A stretch of DNA of 64,000 nucleotides, taken from NCBI GenBank assembly GCA_035772735.1, contig JASDFA010000020.1, forward strand, positions 12,999,501 through 13,063,500. The letters are read 5' to 3'. Below, one piece after another: positions 35,395 to 46,405 of this stretch. The first letter of the stretch is position 1. The number at the start of each line of letters is the position of its first letter. The notes under the pieces are model-generated. The model made no database searches. It saw nothing but the letters and a program-made list of their open reading frames with translations, and was not told where the DNA came from. The translations under genes were made by a program, and so were the position numbers. Origin of the DNA: Datura wrightii. Taxonomy: Eukaryota; Streptophyta; Magnoliopsida; Solanales; Solanaceae.

Positions 35395-36210
35395 AAATAT
35401 TTTTATTTTGGATGAAATCCCCCAAATCAAATAAAAATACTCGATATCTCCTAAAAAACTCAGTATTCTCTTTTAAGCTGATCCAACCTACTAAACTAAA
35501 TAACCCATATCAAATTATATTTTAATTATAAATTGAAAGGTCAAATCTCAATATTTGTTGTTTGAATGGTTCTCTTTATCTTCCTTCCTGAACTCCTCCA
35601 TGAAAAGAAAGAAATCACATGGAGGACTTTTTAGTTCATTAGCTATTTTAGTAGTCCCTGCAACCCAACTTTTCTGTACAGCAAGCTTGTTATCACTGAA
35701 TTTACCTCCTTGCAGTCGATTGGAACGACTCAATGGGGCAGAATAGTAGTCAATTTTGTTATATATTTTTTCTTTTATTGTGTTTTACCAATAATTGTTT
35801 GAAGTTCTGCAATGGTTTTCAAACTTTGTGAATGGCCAATCAAGCCTGTATACTAAAAATTCAGCTACAACAATCATAAAATTGACAGAATATAAACTGT
35901 GAGATTGAAGAGAGAAAAGTACCTAAGTGTCTAAGATTTAAGCTTTACATATTTCTTCATTGTCAGGTTTCACTCTATGCCTTTTCATTATAGTGTTTTA
36001 AGGTTTTAGTGGTGATTTTGTCTTTTCTTTCTTCTTAAATCTTTTAGGTTTTCTAATCTTAAAGGTGAGGTTTATAATTGGGATTTGATATGATATGGTT
36101 ATTTAGTTTAGTGGGTTCAGTCGGATTAAAAGAGAGGAGTGAGTTATTTAGGAGAAATCAAATATTTTTATTTGATTTGGGGAATTTTATTTAAAATAGA
36201 GTATAGAGAT
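35395..36210. mobile_element. Terminal-inverted-repeat element, Pack-MULE candidate
   Basis: Text at 35395-35540 (cccccaaatcaaataaaaata, tctcctaaaaaactca, tctcttttaa, actaaactaaataac) returns as its reverse complement at 36065-36205, with scattered differences over about 140-150 bp. Such long terminal inverted repeats suit a Mutator-like element. The interior is about 520 bp and carries an HMG-box-like fragment on the minus strand. No transposase is present. The exact ends and the expected 9-bp target duplication are not resolved. Confidence 0.5.
35548..35733 (-). pseudogene. HMG-box (HMGB-like) gene fragment captured in the TIR element
   Basis: The 61-codon frame has a basic N-terminus (GGKFSDNKLAVQKSW) and then SPPCDFFLFMEEFRKEDKEN, close to the start of the plant HMGB box (RPPSAFFVFMEEFRK... 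pattern). The usual KDPNKPKRPP approach is degraded and only helix 1 of the box remains, so it is not functional. Real HMGB proteins are about 120-180 residues. Recognition is by motif memory and is moderately sure. Confidence 0.5.
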
Positions 36211-36282
36211 AGTTAGTTAGTATAGAGATATTTTTTATCCTTTCCCAATAAATAATGAGAAAAATACAAAAATAATAAATGA

Positions 36283-36303
36283 AACGAAGAAGAAGAAGAA
36301 GAA
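36283..36303 (+). repeat. (GAA)n microsatellite
   Basis: About six GAA/AAG units. Confidence 0.9.
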
Positions 36304-36414
36304 AAATGCTCCCATGTGTAAAATTGAGGAATTCGAATAAACAAGTTAGGTCAAATGAGTATTAATAAAATTAATTTAAAAAGGATAAATTATGATAATT
36401 AATTTTCTTTTGGA

Positions 36415-37175
36415 GAACATTTTAAGTTCTTGCGCCGACTACCCCTATTTTGGGGTGGTCTTTAATTTTTGCCTTTTAAATTAGTGGTCTTTAATTTTGT
36501 CCTTCAGTATTTTAAGTAATAAAAACGAGATAAAAAAATACTCCTAATACATTTTAAAAAAAATCACAAGATAAACAAAATTTGCCAGCAAAAAAAATTC
36601 ATAATGCATAGGTCAGCCATAAAAGACAGAAGTTCATGCTACTGAATTTATGTCCCAAGGCATAAGTTCAATAGATAGAAGTTCAATTGCATGAACTTCT
36701 ACCCTAGGCACGAGTTCTCTACTAAACTTGTGCCTCAAGATATAAATTCCTGTTATTGAACTTGTGCCTTGGGGCAGAAATTCAGACTGAATCTCTGCCC
36801 AAAGACTGAAGTTCATATAATTGAATATCTACCCAAGGCAAAAATTCACGCAATTGAATTTCTGTCTGAAGACAAGTTCATACAATTAAATTTATTGCCC
36901 CAAGACAGAAGTTTATGCAATTAAATTTTTGTCTCAAAGTAAAAATTCATGCTAATGAACTTCTTTTCCTTAAGCACAAGTTCATGTTAATTAACTTATG
37001 CATTGAGGTATAACATGTGTGAATTTATACTTTAAGGTATAAATTGGACAAAAAAACTTATGCCTTGCTATTTCTTTTGGACTGTTAAAAATATTTTTAA
37101 TTATTTTTTTATTACTTAAAGTGTTAAAAATAAAAATTAAAAGTTAAAAATTTTTAAAAAAGGACATTTATGTGA
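36415..37175. mobile_element. Inverted-repeat element with internal degenerate minisatellite
   Basis: The segment 36450-36530 (ggtctttaattttgtcctt...ttaagtaataaaaa) is mirrored by 37098-37170 (ttattacttaaagtgttaaa...aaaattaaaagtt). Between them, 36625-37045 is built of 35-40-bp degenerate units around 'gcataagttcatg..attgaactt.tgcct' in both orientations, giving many self-complementary words. It has no coding potential and ends about 250 bp upstream of the alpha-SNAP start. It is probably a MITE-like element. Confidence 0.5.
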
Positions 37176-37427
37176 ATGACCCAAAATATTTTGTATACTT
37201 TTCCAAAAGTATATTGTACTGGGGTCTGGACGGTGAATAGTTTTCTATGCGGTCCCCAAGCCCAACAGAAAGGGCAGGCCTCGAAAAATCAAAGCCTGTC
37301 CAGCGCCTGAAATCGGGGTCTTTTTTACTTTTTTTTTTCTGGACATCCCCACCGCATTTTCTTGTCCCTCCCTTTGTTGTTTCAGATTACTTCAAACAAC
37401 AGACATCGCCCTTTGTGCTGACCAAAA
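37176..37427 (+). promoter_or_regulatory. Probable promoter/5' UTR of the alpha-SNAP gene
   Basis: It holds the last ~250 bp before the ATG. A weak TATA-like GTATACTTTT lies near 37192 and a pyrimidine-rich stretch (ctttttttttct) near 37325-37340. The start context AAAAATGGGG is acceptable for plants. The transcription start is not determinable here. The small + frame 37247-37453 overlaps the true start in another frame. Confidence 0.4.
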
Positions 37428-40400
37428 ATGGGGGATCACATAGCAAGAGGTGAAGATTTCGAAAACAAGGCTGAGAAGAAGCTCGGGGGATGGGGCCTTT
37501 TCGGCTCCAAATACGAAGACGCCGCTGATCTGTTCGATAAAGCTGGCAATTGTTTTAAACTCGCGAAATCATGTTAGTTCCTCTTATCCTTTTCTACACC
37601 GTTGTTTATCATTTTATTAAGATCCAGGCTTTCTCCTCAGATGCTTTTGAATCCCTAACTTCATTCTGCTGATCGGACTCAGGATCTGTTTTTAAGATTT
37701 CATTTTTCGTTTTTACCAAAACATCCTTGTATGATATTAATTGTTTTTGTTTTCCTTTTTCTGATGTTGACTTGTAGCTGTTTCCAAATTATTCTGTGAG
37801 AATCTGTAAATTTTTATGCATTTTCTCATTAAATGATCTTCCTTAATAATTATGAGGATGATTGTTTGGTTCAAGTAATTAGCTGGCAGACGCATTAGAT
37901 CATGAGCAAAGCCGCAAACTTGTGTAAAATTTGTCTGGATTTGATTAATTAGGTTAATTGCTGGAGAATTTGTAAAGTCATTTGTATTATTTTTTAATCT
38001 TCTAAACAATTGCAGCATTATTCATTCAAGGATAGTTATTTATTGAGCTTTTGGAAACAACCTCTCTGCCTCTAAGACAGTGATAAGGTCTGCTTACATT
38101 CTATCCTCCCCATACCCCACTTGACCCAGACCCCACTTGATGGGATATTACTGGGTTGTTGTTGTTGTTGTTATTTACTGAGCAGATTTTATCTTACTTT
38201 GGACGTGCAGTGATGATTGAATCAGTTATAACTAGCTTATACCTCTTTGGCATATAGGCCGATTTTGATGATTCCTCTGACATGTTTTTTCCTTGGTAGA
38301 ATTGATTCTAGAAGTGGAAAGAGATACTTTGTAGACAGAAAAATACCATTTTCTTCAATTTAGACTTCAAATTGTATAAGATGGACATAATCTTTTTCAT
38401 GGTGTAAAAGTGAATAAATTTCGTAATAAGGCTCACTGTTTCATAAATTAAACCACTCCTGTTGCATGCTAAGAAATTGCAGAATAATTTCTTGTTATCT
38501 GGTTCTGTTAGGGGATCAAGCTGGAGCAGTATATGTTAAATTGGCTAGTTGTCATCTTAAGGTAAGTGTTAATCCTCCTATAGTAAGTTTCTCATTGATC
38601 CGATTCAGTTCTTGAAAGTTGATTTACTTTATGTTCACAGTTGGATAGCAAACATGAGGCTGCTAATGCGTATGCAGATGCTGCTCATTGCTACAAGAAG
38701 TCAAATACTAAAGGTTTGTAATTGATGGAACATTTATTTTCTTCAAACCAACACTTTTATGTTGCGGGCTTCCAGAAACATATAAGCAACATCCTTGGAT
38801 GCAAGTCCGTTCTGCTTTACATATAAGCCTCTTTTCGTTAGGAGCTTCTTAGAAGTTTTGCATTTCGTAATATTATCTTGTCCCAGAACAAATCATTTGA
38901 TTGTTTGTTGGAGTCATACTTGATTAAACCTTGTTCCAAGGTAGTTTCTCTGCCATCATAACCTGCTAAATGCTCTCCTTCATGGGTGAGCTTGTTCTTC
39001 TTGCTATTAGAACGACACTTGCAATTTGTTAATTTATAATAAGTGTGTTAGGAAGATTGGAGTGTTGCCTGCCAACTATTCTGGGATATAGGCATGATTT
39101 AAACTTTCTTCAGAGATAAGTTCAGATTTAAAACAGAAAAAACTCTGAAAGTTTTGGAAACTATTGAGTTAATGTTAAATATTTTAAACACAGTAACTTT
39201 ACTAGATTAGTATGCAAGATACACAATGATACATGGTTACAAAGAAACATAGTTATTGCACTTCCTTAGCAAGAAACTTCATGCAATCAAATACTTAACA
39301 TCAAAAGTATCTAAAAGATACTGTACATATTGGTGGTTTGATGAAAGTATTTGGAAATTTAAACAATCGATATTGCTAAGCACCCAAAAGCAAAGTGCTG
39401 ATAAGAAGGAGAGAGAGGAGGGGAGGAAGGAGGGAGGGAAGGAGATTAATTAGACCTCTTGGTGCCTGCTTAGTTATCATTCACACAGACATGCACTGCG
39501 TACATACACTTGTTTAACTGAGGCAGAATCATAAGTACATTGCCTCCAGGGCTTTGGGTCAATGGTAAAGGTAGTAGAGTGTGGGACGTGTGATACACAC
39601 ACATAATGAGCAGGAACCAAGTTTGGTATTCAAGTGGAGAAGGGTAGAAGTGGAGGGCTCATTATCTGCTGAGTTTCTCAGGAGGAAATAGCAAATTTAA
39701 CAGTTCAAGAAAAGTATCTTTATAGTATATGCCACCCTATCAACTAAACCTTAACTGCTCCAAAAATCATGTACAGTATAATTCTAATGCCATATCATTT
39801 TTTAGAATATTTTCTGAAAATTATCTCTTTGTAATTATCTTTTTTGTTAGTTATCTTTAGCATTGGCTTAAACAAACTGAATTTCTATTGTATATCCTGC
39901 AGAGGCAGTATCGTGTTTAGAGCAGGCAGTGAACTTGTTTCTGGACATTGGGAGGCTAAGTATGTCTGCAAGATATTACAAGGTATAACTATATTATCTG
40001 CAAGAACCTGGATGTGATCTTTGATGTTTTAGAGGTCTGTTCTCTGTGTTCAATGAGTCTTTTCATGTAAGCACAGGGTCTAATGCTTGGTTCTAGTCAG
40101 TTCAATGCTTAGTTTCTTTTATATACTTAACTGATTGGACATTTTTTATTACCAAGAAAGGTGATAAGTGACTGGTCTTGTGTTGTGTACACTTTGTTAT
40201 CCTCGTGCCAGAATGGTTGTAGAATGCAGCTATTTTAGTTGGAGTATCTCTAGGAAGCTTGGTTTCGCTGTCTGAAAGAGATGTAATGTGTCCTGTGTGC
40301 AGGAAATTGCTGAATTATATGAGCAAGAGCAAAATTTGGAGCAGGCTATTAGTTACTATGAGAAGGCAGCTGATCTTTTCCAGAGTGAAGATGTAACAAC

Positions 40401-43400
40401 CACTGCAAATCAATGCAAGCAGAAAGTTGCACAATTCTCTGCTCAAATAGAGAAGTAAGATTCATTGTATTTAGGTAGTGATGATATAGTTTCCAAAAAA
40501 AAGAAAGAATGTCGATTCATGTCATGAAAAAGTTATTGCTTAGAACTAGAAGATATTGCACTTTCTCTGTCAAAATCATTGAGGTTGATCTGGTCTTCTT
40601 AGACTGCTGATGAAATAAGTCTCTTGTTATGGGATGATACAGGCAAGAAAGATAGAAAAGAGGTCAATATCAGCAGTTAGGAAAAGGTTATCACTTTCAA
40701 ATTAAGAGGAGAACTATGAATAAATGCCATTTGAACTATTAATAAAGTTATAAGCTTTTGTTTTAGCTTCTTATTGTTCTATATCTTTTAAGAGTTGGAA
40801 TATTTTCTTACAAATTCTGACATCATTTTCTCAGATATCCAAGAGCGATCGAGATCTTTGAGGAGATTGCACGTCATTCAGTCAATAACAACTTGTTGAA
40901 GTATGGGGTTAGAGGGCATCTTCTTAATGCTGGTATTTGCCAACTTTGTAAAGGTGATGTTGTTGCAATCAACAATGCGTTGGAGCGATATCAGGTACCG
41001 GAGTTACTTGTTCAGCCACTAAACTTCTATCCACGAACATGCTATCAATAGGTAAATATTGCATCTTTATTTACAGGAGCTGGATCCAACATTTTCAGGG
41101 ACACGCGAGTGCAAATTGCTAGTGGTATGTCATAGCTTGTATATTCCAGCTTGTGAATGTTATTCTTTCCTGCTTCCTGACCCTGTTCTTTTAGAGAGTC
41201 AATGAGTCTGGTCTTTGTGAAAATGGTTTTCATCTTATCAAATCTACAAATTGCTATCATATTTCACATGATCCAATGCATCTATGGGTAACTATCTTCC
41301 AGTATTCCAAAAGATCGTATAGAGATGCGTTCACACAAGGACCAAAGCCAATATAAGATTTCACTCAAGTGCTTATACTTTTTTTTATGTTAACATATAG
41401 TATAAACAAAGGCATACACCAAAAGGCGTAAACCAGTATTAATTACAACCAGATTCCAGAGTAGCTCTATCAGCCATCTAAAATATTATAAATAATCTAG
41501 AATGCTAGGAATATACATTTCTTCTTGAGGGTATTCATGTTTACACCAAAAATAGAAAGCACCAAACAATTCATCTTCAAGTTCTGGAGGGAGCAGATCT
41601 TTTCTTCAAAACACCTCTGGCTCCTTTCCTTCTCTATAATCCACCATATGCAAGCTGGGACAATCTTCCATCTCTCCCTGTGACCTGACTGATTTCCATC
41701 CCTATTCCAACATGATAGGGCTTACTTTATGTTTCCTGGCATAGACCAACCAATGCCCCTTAGATTGATGAAAATCTGCCACAAAATACCAGTCACTCTA
41801 CAATGCTGAAAGAGATGAGTTATTGTCCCTGTGTAATCTTCACATAAAAAGCATCTGGAACACAGTTGAAAACCTCAATTCACAAGATTGTCTTGAGTCA
41901 GAGCTGCCGGTTTAGCCAACAACCAAGTGCTTATACTTGCTGCCTCATAGTTATCATACATGTGTTTTCTGACTGTGACATTAGAGTTAATTTGGGAGGA
42001 TATTTCCTAATGACAGGATTTGGCGGCTGCAATTGATGAGGAAGATGTTGCAAAGTTCACTGATGCTGTCAAAGAGTATGATAGCATGACACAACTGGTA
42101 ATCTTGAACTTGACACTTTTTTACCAATTAAAAGAAAAACTTGTATTGCAGTGACATGGCCCTCTGTAGATTTTACACTTTGGAGTAATGTCTTTCTTGT
42201 ATTGGATATATATTCACATACCACACGTCCTCACCCGCACCTGCGCACACAGATATATGCATGTATTAGTGGCCTTCCTAATTGTTCTGGACCATCATTA
42301 TTTTGGTTTAAAAAGAACTATACGGGAAGATCATCAAACCTTTGTCCCCCACATCGCCGAAAGTTGCTTGAAATGTTTCTTGTCTCTAGCATTTTAGAAG
42401 GTGATAAATTCCCGTCAATCTGTTATAGTCCTCAAGCAGGCAGTGAGAGTGAGCTAGGGTTTAGAAAAATAAAAGAGTGAGCGAGGGGCCAATGTTGGAT
42501 ACGACAACCCCAGTACGGAGCCATCATAGTATTTTTTAACTGCTCTTTATTTGACAATTTGCTTATTATAGTACTAATTCATAGGGTATTTTTAATCTTT
42601 TGTAAGTTGTGTGCTCAACTTCAAATAAGCGCATTCTTCACATTTTGCTTTTCATTTCAAGCTCCGCGGACTTTGTTGTCCTTTGCGCTTTTTGCTTTTA
42701 AAAATACTGGGCATACTTCATCTACTTGGACTTCCTACGGTTTAACGACTACGACAACTGCCTAATGTAATCCCCCATAAGTGGGGTCTGGGGAACGTTG
42801 GATGTACGTAGAGCTTACCCCTATCTTTGTGGGTTAAAGAGACTGTTGCTCAAAAGAAATGTTTTCGATGCATGATCATAAGAAAAATATGACAACGAAA
42901 TAGTAAGATACAAAATAAATGAAGCAAAAGGGTAACACACATTGAAGAATAAGAGACTACGCGACTACTAAATAAGTAGAAGAGAGGAGGGAGCTAGTCC
43001 CTTATCTCTCTCAAATAAAGTGTGACAACACTCGGCTACCTTCTACTTTTTTTAGCCTAATCCTTGACTTTCAAACCTTCTTTCTAGGATCTTGTCCTTA
43101 ATAAGCTGAAGTTGTGTCATGTCTTGTTTTGTCACCTCTCCCCAATTCTTTTCAGCCTACCCCTACATGTCCTAACTCCCGCTACAGCCAACCTCTCACC
43201 CCTCCTTACTGGCACATCCATACACCTCCTCTTACATGCCCGAACCATCTCAGCGTCAGTACCCTCTTCTTGTATGCCAAGAAGGCCACTCCCATTTCAC
43301 CCCGTATAACTTCCTTCCTAATCATATCTCGTGGTATACCCACAAATCCATTTGAGCATCTGCATCTCAGCTAGTTTCATCTTCTGAATGTGGATGTTCT

Positions 43401-44595
43401 TGACTGCATAGCACTCTGCCTCATGCAACAATGTTGATCTAAGAACTAACTTTGTAGAACTTACCTTTAAGCCTCGGTGACTCGTTCTTATCAAACAGTA
43501 TCACGGCAGCGAGCCTCAATTTCACCCACTCTGCTCCAATACGATGTGCGGCATCATGTCAATATCCCTGTCTCCTTGGATTATTGACCCACTTTGTAGA
43601 CTTCCTGGGGTTTGCAAGACCTAACAAAGTATAGTCACCAATGAAGTCGATAGTAGTTTCCAAACCAAATTGGCTGTCATTTAGTGCATAAGCTAGTAGC
43701 ATCTTCACCGGTTCTTGTGAAGCAGTATCTGACCTCAGGTTCGTTTAGACTGGTATTGAAGGTTGAATACTTGGTATCAACTCTGTTTTCTCTCTGGGGT
43801 GCTTATTTTTATTGTGTTTTATGTAACAACTGTTGCATTATCATTCATGTTTAACTTTGGTTTTACGGCAATTATCTAGTCATTTCCTAGCTTTGGATAC
43901 TAGGTCTGTAGCAGCTTTTCATACCAACAAAGGACTTGTCTTTGGGTTTACCACCAGTATTCTCGCTGTTTTGAGTGTATGAAGGGGCATATTTTCCTAA
44001 TGGAGACGGATCACCTTGCAAGTTTTACAAGGAATGGGGAAGTGCTTGAAATTGAGAACCAGAGATGGTGCTGTTAACCCTGATTTTACTTTCAATGGAG
44101 GATAGAGACAGTATCTTAGGTTAAACTTGTATGAGAAGACTGCAAGTTTTATAAGCTATGGTGCAGTAAATAAAATTGAGTGCAGGAACAGCTTTACTGG
44201 CTGTGAAACTTCGCCAAATGCATTGGCATTTGAACTTGAAAGCAGATTTGACACGGGAAGTGGCTAATACAAGTGTTTCACATAGTGTAGGTCATACCTG
44301 AGGCAGCTGACTTAACAAAACAGTAGAATCCATTTGTTTATCTGGTTATTCACATTATATTCAATCTTGACATATCTATGAGGTGGTTTCATATTTTCTT
44401 GTCGTCAATGCTTTGTGACTCCATACTTAGATGCTTAATTGACTGAGCACATATTACTATGTTTGTTTACAATCTACTTATGATGTTTGTATTGGCATAT
44501 CTCTCACTATATAGGATGCTTGGAGGACCACACTACTTCTAAGAGTCAAGGAAACATTGAAGGCAAAGGAGCTCGAGGAAGATGATCTTACTTAA
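37428..44595 (+). CDS. ASNAP: Alpha-soluble NSF attachment protein (alpha-SNAP), 9 exons, 289 aa
   Basis: Alpha-SNAP binds assembled SNARE bundles and recruits and stimulates the ATPase NSF to take them apart after vesicle fusion, in the cytosol and on endomembranes. Exons: 37428-37572, 38512-38561, 38641-38713, 39903-39982, 40303-40454, 40835-40994, 41077-41124, 42017-42097, 44515-44595. They sum to 870 nt with no stop, and all introns are GT-AG. The start MGDHIARGEDF and the membrane-contact loop text GWGLFGSKYEDAADLF are typical. The middle is the TPR-like helical sheet (SARYYKEIAELYEQEQNLE, KYGVRGHLLNAGICQLCKG). The C-terminus ELEEDDLT has the NSF-stimulating penultimate Leu. Length equals the usual plant 289. 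Introns 7 and 8 hold LINE debris. It is the only intact host gene seen. Confidence 0.95.
38052..38172 (+). mobile_element. AU-type SINE 3' part in intron 1
   Basis: The text runs 'ggaaacaacctctctgcctc', then 'aaggtctgc.tacat', 'cccagaccccactt' and a (GTT)n tail. This is the conserved 3' half and tail of plant AU SINEs. The 5' half is not clear. Confidence 0.75.
39545..39695 (+). mobile_element. tRNA-derived SINE-like sequence in intron 3
   Basis: GGGTCAATGGTAAAGGTAG resembles a Pol III A box. A degenerate B-box-like TTTGGTATTCAAG lies ~65 bp further, and then 'gaagggtagaagtggagggctcattat', text I associate with Solanaceae TS-type SINEs. It is tentative. Confidence 0.4.
41395..41935 (-). mobile_element. 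L1-type LINE 3' fragment in intron 7
   Basis: On the minus strand, broken frames give CFLCEDYTGTITHLFQHC (zf-RVT-like) and IFINLRGIGWSMPGNI. WNRDGNQSGHRERWKIVPAC and CIWW follow. These are typical of the region after reverse transcriptase in plant L1 elements. It is dead and lies within the spliced-out intron. Confidence 0.75.
42745..42852 (-). mobile_element. AU-SINE-like tail in intron 8
   Basis: The reverse complement of the AU SINE 3' end is present (cccccataagtggggtctgggga, gtacgtagagcttacccct). It directly adjoins the LINE fragment that follows on the right, in the same orientation. Confidence 0.7.
42940..43700 (-). mobile_element. RTE-like LINE 3' fragment in intron 8
   Basis: Minus-strand pieces read HRIGAEWVKLRLAAVILFDK, LKGKFYKV, then AEKNWGEVTKQDMTQLQLI. 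This matches the end of the plant RTE-type LINE protein in order. Stops and frameshifts are many. The + strand frames at 42151-42480, 43112-43309 and 43114-43374 are shadows. Confidence 0.75.
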
Positions 44596-44844
44596 TTTGT
44601 TCCTCTCTGACCTATTGTAAACTACTAGCACATCCTTTATCTGATTTTATTTGTACCGGGTGATTGATTGTTGTCATGCTTGTTTGAATGCATCATATTT
44701 GTACTAATCCGAGTTTGACTGGTTAAAGGTTTTTGTCTAATGGTCTAAGTTGAAGCCTTGAGGCTGAAGAGGTGAAAAATCCAAATTTTGTACAATTCTG
44801 TATTGGTGTGGGACTGTGGGTATTTGTACTATCAATTATGTGTA

Positions 44845-44850
44845 AATAAA
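44845..44850 (+). terminator. Possible polyadenylation signal of alpha-SNAP
   Basis: AATAAA lies 250 bp after the stop codon. A TGTAAATAAATGTT context suits a plant near-upstream element. Confidence 0.5.
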
Positions 44851-45182
44851 TGTTCTCATCTGGTCTAGAACGTTAAAAACGAATTGTTGCAAGTTTCGGA
44901 GACATCAATAGCTTGCAAGTTGTATACAAGAAAAGCAGAGCTAGGATTACCGTCCTAATCTCGGATGATTCAGAATACAACGACACAACAAGAAAACGTT
45001 AGAAGAAATGTGCCAAGTTAAATGGTCATTTGTTGCTATTCATGAAGAAGCAATAGGGAACAACAAAAAATAAACATTGGCGGTGTGGAAGTTTGATTAT
45101 ATTTATTTTGCGGTTGGGGGTGCAGTCATCTTTGAGATCATTTCAAGGTGTTAGTTTCATTTTGAAAAAATCTATTTTGATG

Positions 45183-45300
45183 CCAACAACAATAACATCA
45201 ACCTACCTAGTGTAATTTCAAGTGAAGGGGTCTGAAAAGGGTGGTAAGTATATATATGCTGGTTTTATCCTTACTTTGTGAGCCTAGAAACTTGATACCA
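45183..45300 (-). mobile_element. Degenerate AU-type SINE
   Basis: 'caacaacaataacatcaacctacctagtgtaat', then 'gaaggggtctg' and 'ttttatccttactttgtgagcctagaaa', is a decayed reverse-complement AU SINE tail and body. Confidence 0.55.
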
Positions 45301-45729
45301 ATTATTATCTTAGAGATAACTTATATACAAGATGGGATGAATTATATATGCTCGTTTTTTGACTTATTGAAGAAACAGGTTATTCAATTAGAGAATCTAC
45401 AAACACAATTACACTAAAACAACAAAGTAGAGAGCATAACGATTTTATGTGAAAGTTTTTCTTGCTCAAGAGAGTAAATGTCTCGTCCCAACACACCAAC
45501 TGTTAGGCGAATCAGTTTTTTCATACACTATCAAATCTATAAGCACTAAAGTAAAATATGTTTAACTACAAACACATTAATAGTCACTAAATATGAAGTA
45601 ATTATCCAACAAAAAACAAACGGTCACTTAAATAATATATCTCTAGCCCAGCCACACTAAAATCATGGGGCATCTAATAGAATCACATGAATGTAGCTGT
45701 CGGACATGCAAATCTCAAGAAAGATATTA
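45301..45729. other. Intergenic DNA, nothing recognised
   Basis: AT-rich text with no sustained frame and no repeat I recognise. Confidence 0.5.
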
Positions 45730-45972
45730 CTTCCTCCATTTCAATATGTTTGTCTCACTTTCCTTTTTAGACTATTTAAAAAGAATACCTCTTTCCTTTT
45801 CTGAAAACTCTGTAGTGTCAACATTTTACATGACATGCTTAGAACCACAAAATTAAATGACATTTTAGTACATTCTCATATCTTTAATTTAAGACGTCAA
45901 GATTCAACAATCTTCTTTACTTTCTTAAACTTTGTGCCATGTCAAAATCAAACAACCAAATTAAAATAGGAG
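45730..45972. mobile_element. Stowaway-like MITE (~243 bp)
   Basis: The left end CTTCCTCCATTTCAA fits the Stowaway CTCCCTCCGT-type terminus and the right end reads AAAATAGGAG. TA dinucleotides flank both ends (45728-45729, 45973-45974). The interior text (ttagactatttaaaaagaatacc, cttaaactttgtgccatgtcaaa) is typical of this common plant family. Confidence 0.7.
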
Positions 45973-45974
45973 TA

Positions 45975-46405
45975 CATGATATAAAATAGATAAAGCTAAA
46001 ATGACAGCCTCACGAACAATGTAAAGGGTTATTTTAGCAACAAAACCTATGCGAACGGACTCATCAATCACTAGTCTCGCTCTCAACAACAGTATTTGTA
46101 TAGGCACGCAAATAAGGAGTGAGCTATACATAAAAATAACTAAGAACGATCCTCGACCTACCACTTTAATATCCATTGAACAAGTGTTACAAAATATCAC
46201 CACTCAACGACAATCAAAATGATAGGCACAAAAATGTACTTCATAATATAATACTCAATGAGGTCCAAACAAATATTTAATATGAACTCTACATGTCTCA
46301 ACACCATCTACACTTGGGACTTGTCATAAGCGACAGTGAAGGAGATCGATACAATACCATGACGAGTCCACATCAATATGTATATATTGCCCCAAAAATA
46401 TACTA
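45975..46405. other. Intergenic DNA up to the broken edge of an Athila pol
   Basis: No gene or repeat is recognised. Reverse transcriptase text begins abruptly at about 46406, without upstream gag, protease or LTR. Confidence 0.5.

Noticed and set aside
42151..42480. 109-codon frame in the alpha-SNAP region
   Set aside because: It lies in intron 8, breaks the conserved protein order, and shows no domain.
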